NCBI RefSeq assembly: GCF_008123425.1
Contig: NZ_VSSS01000011.1
Span: forward strand, 1-64,000
Length of the DNA: 64,000 bases
From: Bradyrhizobium rifense
Lineage (GTDB): Bacteria > Pseudomonadota > Alphaproteobacteria > Rhizobiales > Xanthobacteraceae
Direction: 5' to 3'
How positions within the stretch are numbered: position 1 is the first letter of the stretch; each line of letters starts with the position of its first letter. The notes beneath the pieces were generated by a model. It searched no databases. It was not told the DNA's origin and saw nothing but the letters and a program-made list of their open reading frames with translations. This document shows positions 1-7,946 of this stretch, piece after piece. Position numbers and translations under genes: made by a program.

Positions 1-25
1 TTGCTCAGCCTGGTCGGGCAACCCG

Positions 26-421
26 TCAGTACGGATTGTAGTAGCGCGGTCCGCCGTAATAGCCGTATCCGGGACCGGGACCATAATAGCGCGGGCCGCC
101 GCCATAGTAGTAGTTGTCGTAATATTCCTCGCGCCGGCTCTCGGCAATCGCGCCTCCGATCAGACCGGCCGCGACACCCATAAAGGCAAGGCCCGCAGCG
201 TTCGGTCCGCGTCGATAGTAGTGACGACGCCGCGCAGAGCTGAAATCGGTCGCATTGGATGAGCCTTGCCCTGCCACCGGAGCCGCCGCGGGCGCTGCCT
301 TGGCTGGTGCCGGCGACGCAGCAACCGACGGCGATAGGGACGCCACGACCAGCGCGAGACTGGTGAACGCGGCCAGCGCAGCGCTGCGGCCAACTTTCGA
401 ATTCACGGACCTGTCGCTCAT
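26..421 (-). CDS. Secreted Tyr/Gly-rich small protein with glycine-zipper segment
   Basis: 131 residues. I start at the ATG at 421, which has a purine-rich GAGGAC ribosome site just upstream; the longer reading frame lacks one. Residues about 1-35 form a Sec signal peptide (hydrophobic 14-34, small residues VAA before the likely cut). An Ala/Pro linker follows. A glycine-zipper-like stretch lies at about 76-93 (GLAFMGVAAGLIGGAIA). The tail, 99-131, is almost only Tyr, Gly, Pro and Arg. Such proteins are common in rhizobia and are probably periplasmic or envelope-associated. Function unknown. Confidence 0.75.
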   Translation of the reverse strand: MSDRSVNSKVGRSAALAAFTSLALVVASLSPSVAASPAPAKAAPAAAPVAGQGSSNATDFSSARRRHYYRRGPNAAGLAFMGVAAGLIGGAIAESRREEYYDNYYYGGGPRYYGPGPGYGYYGGPRYYNPY

Positions 422-696
422 CTTAACGTCCTCTGTTCTCGCCCAAAAAAGAGATATGGAAACAGTAGATAATGCGCAAAGCACCGAAATGGTTTCGTGA
501 TCGCGGCAATCTGCCACGCTTGGAACGATTGTAGACCGAACTGGCAGATCCAGCTTGATCCATTCAACCTGAGCGGATAATGAACAGCCGCGCCGCTTTT
601 CCGGCCGCCGTAAGCGTTTACGTGAACCAACGCATCAACCGACGCCGTCGGGATCGATGCCAATTTCAGGGTTCAACGTGACTGACGCGTCTTTCC

Positions 697-1938
697 ATGA
701 ATGCCATTCCCTTGGATCAAGCTTCCACACTTCCCGCTTCGTCCGTCGCGCTGTTGCGACATCCTCCGCTGCTGCTCTACATCGCCTCGCGCACCCTGTC
801 GGAATTCTCCTATCAGGTCACAACGGTCGCGGTGGGCTGGCAGATCTATGCGCTGACTGGCAGCGCCTTCTATCTCGGTCTCGCCGGTCTGGTGCAGTTC
901 ATTCCAAGCGCCCTGCTCGTCTTCGTCGCCGGCCACGCCGCTGACCGTTACGACCGCCGCCGCATCGTCCAGCTCTGCGAGCTGACGCAAGGGCTCGCCG
1001 CCTTCTATCTCGCCATGCGGCTATTCATGGGCACGTTGACCGCGCCCGAGATCTTCGCGGTACTCGCAGTGTTCGGCCTCGCCGGCGCCTTCGAAAGCCC
1101 GGCCTCGTCTGCGCTGCTGCCAGCCGCTGCGCCGGAGGGCATGCTGCAACGGGCAACCGCGCTGGCAACCGGCGCCTGGCAGGTCGCGACCATCGGCGGC
1201 CCGGCCGTTGGCGGTCTCGCTTACGCGCTGTCGCCGAGCGCGCCATTCGCGTTGATGGCGGTGCTGTCGCTGATTGCGTGCGGCCTCAGCGGGCTGATCC
1301 GGGTCGAGCGCGTCGCCCCTTCCGAGCACGAAAGTGTCGACGGGCTGTTCGCCGGCCTGCACTTCGTCCGCAGCAATCCCGCGATCCTCGGCACGATCTC
1401 GCTCGACCTGTTCGCGGTCCTGCTTGGCGGCGCCACCGCGCTGCTGCCGATCTATGCCAAGGACATCTTGCAGGCCGGTCCCTGGGCGCTCGGTGTGATG
1501 CGCGCGGCGCCCGCGGTCGGAGCGCTCTGCATGACCGCGATCATCGCACGCCATCCGATCGCGCGGCGGGCGGGCTTGCGGATGTTCCAGGCGGTGATCG
1601 CCTTCGGGCTCGCGACCATCGTATTCGCGCTGTCGCAGAACATCTGGCTCTCGGTCATCGCGCTCGCCGCGATGGGCGCGGCCGACACTATCAGCGTCGT
1701 CGTCCGCGTCGCGCTGGTGCAGTTGGCGACGCCGGATACGATGCGCGGCCGCGTCGGTGCCGTGAACTTCCTGTTCATCAACGCCTCCAACCAGCTCGGC
1801 GAGTTCGAGAGCGGCATGGCGGCGGCCCTGCTCGGCGCGACGCCGGCCGCCGCGCTCGGCGGTCTCGGCACCATCGCGATTGCGCTGCTATGGATGAAGC
1901 TGTTTCCAGTGTTGCGCGAGGTGGACCAGCTAGAATGA
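697..1938 (+). CDS. MFS transporter, MFS_3 / enterobactin-exporter-like
   Basis: 413 residues, the usual length for a 12-helix major facilitator of the MFS_3 (EntS-like) group. Hydrophobic segments run throughout. The loop between helices 2 and 3 carries the signature GHAADRYDRRRIVQ (about residues 69-82), the MFS motif A. Members are proton-driven inner-membrane exporters of small molecules such as siderophores or drugs; the substrate here cannot be read from the sequence. It is monocistronic and converges on the hydrolase gene at 1951. The ATG at 697 is the natural start, though no strong ribosome site is visible. Confidence 0.85.
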   Translation: MNAIPLDQASTLPASSVALLRHPPLLLYIASRTLSEFSYQVTTVAVGWQIYALTGSAFYLGLAGLVQFIPSALLVFVAGHAADRYDRRRIVQLCELTQGLAAFYLAMRLFMGTLTAPEIFAVLAVFGLAGAFESPASSALLPAAAPEGMLQRATALATGAWQVATIGGPAVGGLAYALSPSAPFALMAVLSLIACGLSGLIRVERVAPSEHESVDGLFAGLHFVRSNPAILGTISLDLFAVLLGGATALLPIYAKDILQAGPWALGVMRAAPAVGALCMTAIIARHPIARRAGLRMFQAVIAFGLATIVFALSQNIWLSVIALAAMGAADTISVVVRVALVQLATPDTMRGRVGAVNFLFINASNQLGEFESGMAAALLGATPAAALGGLGTIAIALLWMKLFPVLREVDQLE

Positions 1939-1950
1939 CGCAGTTCGACC

Positions 1951-3270
1951 TCAGGCTCTGTAGCTCCAGTACTTCCGGAGCGCATCGCCTGAGGCCTGGA
2001 GGTCGAAGCGCTGGTCGGGTGCGAGCTGCTGCGCGATCAAATTGAACATATCATTCAGGATCGAGCGCTTCTCGCCGAAATAAGAGTGGTGCAGGCCGAC
2101 CAGGCTGGTGTCGACCAGCGACGCATCGATCGTATCGATGCCGTCGACGACCGTCAGCGCATCGCCAGCCTCACCCGCCCGGGGATAGCCGTGCACGAAT
2201 TTCGAGGCCAGCAGCGCGACGTCGCGGGACGAGGCATAGAGCGTGACGCGCGCGGCGCAGCCTTTGAACTTAGCGGCGAGCTGGACGAAACGGTCGCGGT
2301 CGATGTCGGGCGCGGCAAAGATGATTTGACCGAGCTTTGCGGCGCCGGCCGGCAACTGCCAGGAGGTCGCCCGCTCAAGCGTGTTGATCACCGCGCGGTT
2401 ACCCATGCTGTGTGCGATGATGTGAACCTTGCCGGCGCCGATTTCGCCGAGCGCGAGCTGGAGAAACGCCTCGAAATGATCGCGCGACCAGTCGATCGTG
2501 CTCTCGTCCACGGTGTACTTCTTGGTGTCCGCCGCCGACGCCCAGCTATACAGCAGCGTCCGGCCTGCGAATTTCAGATCCACTGCAAGTTGCCCGGCCC
2601 GCCGCGCCGCATCCTCGAACGTCACGTTGTAGCCGTGCACGAAGATCAGGACATCATGCTCGCCCGCAGCGGCGAGCGAGTCCTTCAGGCTCGTGACGAA
2701 GGCGTCCCGCGCAAGCGCCGCGACAGTTTTGAGGATCACGTGCTTCTCGGGATTGGCCGAGAATTCGAGACGCCACCAGCTCGGGCTGGTCAGCTCGCCG
2801 AGGTCGCGGTCGCGTGTGGGCACGCTGACCTCCGCGACGCCGAAGGACAGCGTTCCGCGCGCCCCGCCAAAATAATGCGCCGGCGTGTCGTCGCCGCGGG
2901 CGCGGTCGGTGCCGTAGAAGACGGGGATGGTGACGACGCCCGTCGTCTCATCCGTGCTTGGCTGGACGGTGTTCGGGACGACGGGCGGCGACACCCGACC
3001 GCGACGGATCACGGTTTCCCTGGTGGCAACGGGCGCCGCCATGTCTGCCATCACGCGCTCGACGAGTTCCATGGCCGGCGGCTCCGCCAGCAGCCGTACG
3101 ACCAGCAGGTCGAGCGACTGGCGAAGCTTGTCCGGATCTTCGCCGTCGCCGGCGCGCCCGGCGAGGTCCTGCAATTCCTCGCCGTAAGGGGGCCATTTGT
3201 CGCCCAACAGATCCTTCAACCGGGGCCCGAGTTCGAGCAAGGCAAGCAACAGGCGAAGCGTGTCCGACAT
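1951..3270 (-). CDS. Alpha/beta hydrolase, DUF900 (COG4782) family
   Basis: 439 residues. An N-terminal helical region (1-110) of unknown role precedes a DUF900 alpha/beta-hydrolase domain (about 115-400). Visible landmarks are VFYGTDR (117-123), the oxyanion-side HGYN (212-215) and the nucleophile elbow AHSMGN with Ser288. No signal peptide is evident. Family members are esterase-like enzymes of unknown substrate. The gene is monocistronic and convergent with the MFS gene, with only 12 bases between the stops. Confidence 0.85.
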   Translation of the reverse strand: MSDTLRLLLALLELGPRLKDLLGDKWPPYGEELQDLAGRAGDGEDPDKLRQSLDLLVVRLLAEPPAMELVERVMADMAAPVATRETVIRRGRVSPPVVPNTVQPSTDETTGVVTIPVFYGTDRARGDDTPAHYFGGARGTLSFGVAEVSVPTRDRDLGELTSPSWWRLEFSANPEKHVILKTVAALARDAFVTSLKDSLAAAGEHDVLIFVHGYNVTFEDAARRAGQLAVDLKFAGRTLLYSWASAADTKKYTVDESTIDWSRDHFEAFLQLALGEIGAGKVHIIAHSMGNRAVINTLERATSWQLPAGAAKLGQIIFAAPDIDRDRFVQLAAKFKGCAARVTLYASSRDVALLASKFVHGYPRAGEAGDALTVVDGIDTIDASLVDTSLVGLHHSYFGEKRSILNDMFNLIAQQLAPDQRFDLQASGDALRKYWSYRA

Positions 3271-3393
3271 CGCACGTCCCTCGTCGTTGAATGCGGCCAG
3301 GCACCAGCCCTGCCGTCCGTCTCTAGCCTAGAGGTTGTGAACGATCTGGCAAGTCCGCTGCGCGTGCCAGCGTCAACTTGCTCGAGGCGCGCT

Positions 3394-5181
3394 TTACGAC
3401 AAAGCGCCCAACACCCCGCGCGTGGCCTTGTCGATCTCCTCGACATAGCGGCGACGGGCGGTGGTCTCGGTCAGGAAGCCGACGACCTTGCGGCTGTCGG
3501 TGGAATCGACCACCGCCAGCATTTCGGCTTCGGCCTCGTCGAATACCGCCATCGCACTCTTCACGTTCATTTCCGGGATCAGCACGATCTCGGTCAGGCG
3601 CGCGAGCTCGATGATCTGGATGTCGTCGGCGATGGTGTCCAGATCGCTGGAGAACAGATCATGCAGCAGGACCAGACCGACGTATTCGTCAGTATTGTTG
3701 ACGATGACGATGCCCGGCCGCGATCCCAGCGGAAACTCGCTTCGGGTCGCAGCGATCGTCGTGGTTGACGGCACCTTGCCGACGTCGGAGCGCATCAGGC
3801 GCTCGACGGTGAGGTTGCGCAGCCAGCCGACGTCGTTGGCGCTGCGAATGGTCTCGCCGCGCAGATGCAGGCGCCAAGTCGAGAAGGAGTGGCCGAACAT
3901 GAAGCGGACGCAGATCGAGGTGACGATGCAGCCGGCCAGCACCACGGCGGTGACGTCGACATTGCGCGTCATCTCGAGCACGAGGAACGACATCGTTAGC
4001 GGACCGCCGACGATGGCGACGCCGAGCGTCGCCATGCCGGTCAGCATCGCCACCAGCGGATCGATAACGAAGTTCGGGCTGATCAACAGCAGCACCGCCG
4101 AGAAGAACTTTCCGATCAGGCTGCCGACGAACAGCGAGGCGAAAAAGAGTCCGCCGCGGAAGCCGGACGCGAGCGAGATCAGGCAGGCCGTCACCTTCAG
4201 CGCGATGATGATCGCAATCAGGCCGATGGTCATGTCGTGGAAGAGATCGAGCACCATGGCGCCGTGGCCGGCAGCCAGCACCTGCGGCGTGACGATCGCG
4301 AAGCCGCCGACGATCAGGCCGCCGATCACCGGGCGCAGCCAGACCGGCAGCCATTTGAACAGCCGCTCGAACATCGATGACGAGCGCATCACCGCAATGC
4401 CGACGCCGCTGGTGACGAGCGCGAGCCCGATCAGCGCCAGATATTGCTCGACGCCGACGGCGCTGACTTTCGGGATTTCGATCGAGTACGGCGCACCGCC
4501 GAGCCATTGCGCGGTCAGTGCGCCCGCAAGCGAGGCCGCCAGGATCGGCGCGGCGCTGCCGACCGAATAAACGCCGACGATCAGCTCGCAGGCGTAGAAC
4601 GCGCCGGTGATCGGCGCGCCGAAGGCCGCCGCGATCGCCGCCGCAGCGCCGCAGCCGACGATCAAGCGGAGGTCGTTACGCCGGAGATTGAAGAACTTGC
4701 CGAACAGTGAGGCGACGCCCGAGCCGATCTGGGTGTAGCCGGCCTCGAGGCCGACCGAGGCACCGCAGCCGTTCGAGATCAGCGTCTGGCTCGACACCAC
4801 CATGCTGTCGCGCATCGACAGATTGCCGCCGCGTAGCGCATTGGCCTCGATCGGGTCGACGGCGCTGGAAATCTTCCACCGTCGCCGCCACCACTCCATG
4901 ATGCCGAGCACCAAGCCGCCAAGCGCCGGCGCGATCAGCGCCGCCCAGGGATTGATATAGGTGTTGGCGGAGAGGCGCACGTCGATGGGAATGCCGTAGA
5001 TCACGACATGGGCGATCTGCGCGATCTCGGCCATCAGCGTCACGATCGCGCCGGCCAGCGTGCCGATCACGAGCGAGAGCGGGATCAGGTAGAACTCGTT
5101 GCTGCGCAGCAGTGCGCGCAGCCGGACCATGGTGCGGTTCGTCCCCTTGCCGTCGACGAAATATCTGATCCGCGCGAACAC
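3394..5181 (-). CDS. ClC-type chloride channel/antiporter with C-terminal CBS pair
   Basis: 595 residues. The membrane part (about 30-430) is the voltage-gated ClC family. The conserved glutamate segment is GCGASVGLEAGY (138-149), with Glu146 at the position of the gating/proton glutamate. GAPITGAFYACEL follows at 188-200. The last about 140 residues form two CBS domains, usually nucleotide-sensing. It would move chloride (or another anion) across the inner membrane, perhaps against protons. It lies 12 bases downstream of the aldolase gene on the same strand and is probably cotranscribed, an odd pairing with no obvious functional link. Confidence 0.88.
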   Translation of the reverse strand: MFARIRYFVDGKGTNRTMVRLRALLRSNEFYLIPLSLVIGTLAGAIVTLMAEIAQIAHVVIYGIPIDVRLSANTYINPWAALIAPALGGLVLGIMEWWRRRWKISSAVDPIEANALRGGNLSMRDSMVVSSQTLISNGCGASVGLEAGYTQIGSGVASLFGKFFNLRRNDLRLIVGCGAAAAIAAAFGAPITGAFYACELIVGVYSVGSAAPILAASLAGALTAQWLGGAPYSIEIPKVSAVGVEQYLALIGLALVTSGVGIAVMRSSSMFERLFKWLPVWLRPVIGGLIVGGFAIVTPQVLAAGHGAMVLDLFHDMTIGLIAIIIALKVTACLISLASGFRGGLFFASLFVGSLIGKFFSAVLLLISPNFVIDPLVAMLTGMATLGVAIVGGPLTMSFLVLEMTRNVDVTAVVLAGCIVTSICVRFMFGHSFSTWRLHLRGETIRSANDVGWLRNLTVERLMRSDVGKVPSTTTIAATRSEFPLGSRPGIVIVNNTDEYVGLVLLHDLFSSDLDTIADDIQIIELARLTEIVLIPEMNVKSAMAVFDEAEAEMLAVVDSTDSRKVVGFLTETTARRRYVEEIDKATRGVLGALS

Positions 5182-5193
5182 CGTCTGCCCGTC

Positions 5194-5847
5194 CTACCCT
5201 TCCGACATGCCGTAGCCGGCCATGCGATGGCGGACCCGTTCGATTTCGGCGCTCGACAGCAACGGCGGTTTGCCGATCTGGAGACAGCCGTGATATTGCC
5301 GCGCCAGCGTCTCGACCTCGACGGCGAGCCACATCGCCTTGTCGAGCGTCTTGCCGACCGCGATCATGCCGTGATGGTCGAGCAGGCAGGCAAGCCGGCC
5401 GACCAGCGCGCTCACCGCATGCTCGGACAGCTCCGCCGTGCCGAAAGTGGCATAGGGCGCGCAGCGGATGTTGTCGCCGCCGGCGGCCGCGATCATGTAG
5501 TGCACGGGCGGGATGTCCAGGCCCATGATCGCCAGGATGGTGCAATAGGTCGGATGGGCGTGCACGACGGCGTTGACGTCGGCGCGCGCCTTCAGGATGT
5601 CCAGGTGGAAGCGCCACTCGCTGGATGGCTTCTGCTCGGGGGCATGCGAGCCGTCCATCGCCATGAAGACGATCTGGTCCGGCGTCATGGTGTCATAGGG
5701 CACGCTGGTGGGCGTGATCAGGAGCCCGTTCCCATGTCGCAGGCTGATATTGCCGGAGGTGCCCTGGTTGATGCCGAGCGCGTTCATGCGGCGGCAGGCG
5801 TCGATGATGGCCTGTCTCTTGTCGAGTTCGTCCGCTGTCATCGACAT
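5194..5847 (-). CDS. Class II aldolase/adducin-family protein
   Basis: 217 residues, typical for the fuculose-phosphate aldolase fold. The phosphate-binding loop is GTSGNISLR (29-37). Glu77 is the likely catalytic acid. The zinc histidines are HAH (96-98) and a later His in LLDHHG (about 158). Zinc-dependent retro-aldol cleavage of a phosphorylated sugar or decarboxylation of a related substrate is expected; the exact substrate is unknown. It is first gene of a probable two-gene transcript with the ClC gene. The 180 bases upstream (5848-6029) include an AT-rich stretch near 5975-6000 that could hold the promoter. Confidence 0.87.
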   Translation of the reverse strand: MSMTADELDKRQAIIDACRRMNALGINQGTSGNISLRHGNGLLITPTSVPYDTMTPDQIVFMAMDGSHAPEQKPSSEWRFHLDILKARADVNAVVHAHPTYCTILAIMGLDIPPVHYMIAAAGGDNIRCAPYATFGTAELSEHAVSALVGRLACLLDHHGMIAVGKTLDKAMWLAVEVETLARQYHGCLQIGKPPLLSSAEIERVRHRMAGYGMSEG

Positions 5848-6029
5848 CCCGATTTCATCTCGACCTTCTTGGCGATGGGCGTTTGTTAGACCCGAAGTAC
5901 GTCAAAGCAATATGGCAGTGCAAGCGAAAGCGGACCTGTTCAGGCGCCGTCGCGCCGGCGGCCCTGCCGTGCCACGAATTATATCGTAAAATCAATATAT
6001 TAACAGATTTCAGCAGCCCCAAGGAAACC

Positions 6030-6656
6030 CTATGACAGGCTGGCCCGGACGGCCGCAATCCCGTTGATCACGAATTGCACCGAATAGGCCGCCAGCAGCA
6101 TGCCGAGGACGCGCGACAGCACGGCATTTCCGGTGCGCCCCAGCGTCCGCGCGATCAGGCTCGCCGAGACGAAACAGAGCATGCAGAGCAGGCAGACCGA
6201 GAAGACGACCGCGATGATGATCGCGAGCCTCGCCCCATAGCCGGCATCGCCCGTCAGCAGCAGCGTGGTCGCGATCGCCCCGGGGCCGGCCATCATGGGG
6301 ATGGCGAGCGGAAACACGGCGACATCGGAGGCATGCTCTGCGGTCGCCTTGTCGGCCTCCCGCGCCTCGCGATGCGGCCGGTCACCGAAGATCATCTGGT
6401 AGGACACGCCGAACAGCAGCAGCCCGCCCGCGATCTGGAACGCGGGGATGCCGATCCCGAGTTGGCGCAACAGCCAGTTTCCGACGAGCGCGATCACGAC
6501 CAGGATCGAGGCCGCGATGAAAGGGGCGCGCAGCGCGACCGCCCGCTTGATCTTGTCGGGCATGCCCCCGGTCGCGGCCAGAAACGCCGGCGCAAGGCCG
6601 ACGGGATCGACCACCAGCAGCAGCGTCACGAAGGCGGACAGGGCAAAGTCGAGCAT
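6030..6656 (-). CDS. MarC-family integral membrane protein
   Basis: 208 residues starting at the ATG at 6656, which directly begins the hydrophobic MLDFALSAFVTLLLVVDP segment; the longer open frame upstream is not membrane-like. About six transmembrane helices are visible, with the family features VDPVGLAP near the N terminus and FPLAIPMMAGPGAI in the middle. MarC/UPF0056 proteins are inner-membrane proteins of uncertain function; an early link to multiple antibiotic resistance was not upheld. It is divergent from the DUF892 gene with about 140 bases between. Confidence 0.88.
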   Translation of the reverse strand: MLDFALSAFVTLLLVVDPVGLAPAFLAATGGMPDKIKRAVALRAPFIAASILVVIALVGNWLLRQLGIGIPAFQIAGGLLLFGVSYQMIFGDRPHREAREADKATAEHASDVAVFPLAIPMMAGPGAIATTLLLTGDAGYGARLAIIIAVVFSVCLLCMLCFVSASLIARTLGRTGNAVLSRVLGMLLAAYSVQFVINGIAAVRASLS

Positions 6657-6798
6657 GCGGGGTGTCTCACGCGAGGTGCTGCTGCCATCCATAACGGCTC
6701 GACACGGCCCTCGCGAGGAACATTTGCCCTCGCCGCGTCTTGGTCGCGCGAGGATTGAGGACGGGATTGCCTTCCCGTGCCCCTCAAGAGGAGGATTT

Positions 6799-7368
6799 AT
6801 GGCTAAACAAGCAAAGAAACGTGCGAACAAGAAAAGCGCCGCGACGCGCCGCCCGCGTCAGGCGCCGAAGATGCTGAGCGACCTGTTTCTGGAGACGCTG
6901 AAGGACATCTATTACGCCGAGAACAAGATCATCAAGACGCTGCCCAAGATGGCCAAGGCCGCGCATTCGAAGGATCTCGCGGCCGCCTTCAACAAGCATC
7001 TCCGCGAAACTCAGGGCCAGGTGAAACGGCTGGAGCAGATCTTCAAGATGCTGGGCAAGCCGGCGCGCGGCAAGCCGTGCGAGGCGATCAACGGCATCAC
7101 CGACGAGGGCGCCGAGATCATGAAGGATTTCAAGAACGCCCCTGCCCTCGACGCCGGCCTGCTCGCAGCCGCACAAGCCGTCGAGCATTACGAGATCTCC
7201 CGCTACGGCACGCTGCGAACCTGGGCCGAAGAGCTCGGCATGCCGGACGCCGCAAGGCTGCTCCAGGCCACGCTGGACGAGGAGGAGGCGACCGACCACG
7301 CGCTGAGCGAGCTGGCCACCTCCGTCATCAACCTCGAAGCGGAAGAAGAATACCGCGCCGCCGCCTGA
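6799..7368 (+). CDS. Ferritin-like DUF892 (YciE/YciF-type) stress protein
   Basis: 189 residues. The start at 6799 is set by a strong ribosome site (GAGGAGG) and by homology beginning after the Lys/Arg-rich N-terminal tail (residues 1-25). The body matches DUF892: LSDLFLETLKDIYYAENKII, then a four-helix bundle with Glu/His residues (VEHYEISRYG, LDEEEATDHAL) able to bind a di-iron site. Members are induced by osmotic or general stress. It heads a stress-flavoured stretch followed by Hsp20 and Lon on the same strand. Confidence 0.88.
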   Translation: MAKQAKKRANKKSAATRRPRQAPKMLSDLFLETLKDIYYAENKIIKTLPKMAKAAHSKDLAAAFNKHLRETQGQVKRLEQIFKMLGKPARGKPCEAINGITDEGAEIMKDFKNAPALDAGLLAAAQAVEHYEISRYGTLRTWAEELGMPDAARLLQATLDEEEATDHALSELATSVINLEAEEEYRAAA

Positions 7369-7554
7369 TCTGCGGACCGCGCCCCACTAATGCCTTCGAC
7401 GCCGCGGAACATCTCCGCGGCGTCGATGCGTCTGAGCGCAAGGGCCTCCCCTCCTTCGAGGGCCAGGCATGCTCCAAGCGCGCGATGCTGGAATTTGCGG
7501 GAACCATCACCATATCCTCGTTTTCCAACCGCAGCGCCTTCCCCGAGTTTTGCC

Positions 7555-7938
7555 ATGCAACCCAAAAATCCCTTCGACTGGATGCTGTCCGAAGCCCTGG
7601 ACCAGCTGACCCGCGGCGAACGGCTGCGCCAGCAGTTCGGCCGTCAGGAAGCCTGCTGGGAACCGCCGATCGACGTGCTCGAAACCGAGCATGAGCTCCT
7701 GATCCTCGTCGCGCTTCCCGGCGTCAATCCGGACAATGTCGAGACGGTGATCCAGGACGGCGTGCTGATCATCTCCGGCCAGCGCACACTGCCGCCGGAG
7801 CTTCGCAACGCCCGCATCCACCGGCTCGAGCTGCCGCAGGGCCGCTTCGAGCGGCGCATCGCGCTTCCCCTTGGCCGCTACGCCATCAGCCGCTTCGTGA
7901 TGGACGGCTGCGTCGCACTGCGCCTCGCCAAATCCTGA
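7555..7938 (+). CDS. Hsp20-family small heat-shock protein
   Basis: 127 residues from the ATG at 7555; the frame is open far upstream but only this part is Hsp20-like. It has an alpha-crystallin domain (about 38-115): ILVALPGVNPDNVETVI, GVLIISGQR and a later RFERRIALPLGRY strand. The C-terminal I-X-I/V motif used for oligomer assembly is not obvious, so it may form small oligomers. Hsp20 proteins hold unfolding clients for refolding or degradation. The lon gene begins 8 bases after its stop, so the two are very probably cotranscribed: holdase plus protease. Confidence 0.87.
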   Translation: MQPKNPFDWMLSEALDQLTRGERLRQQFGRQEACWEPPIDVLETEHELLILVALPGVNPDNVETVIQDGVLIISGQRTLPPELRNARIHRLELPQGRFERRIALPLGRYAISRFVMDGCVALRLAKS

Positions 7939-7946
7939 GGTCGATC

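Noticed and set aside
2086..3768. 560-residue plus-strand frame across the DUF900 and ClC genes
   Set aside because: It crosses two real minus-strand genes and their gap and has antisense-like composition.
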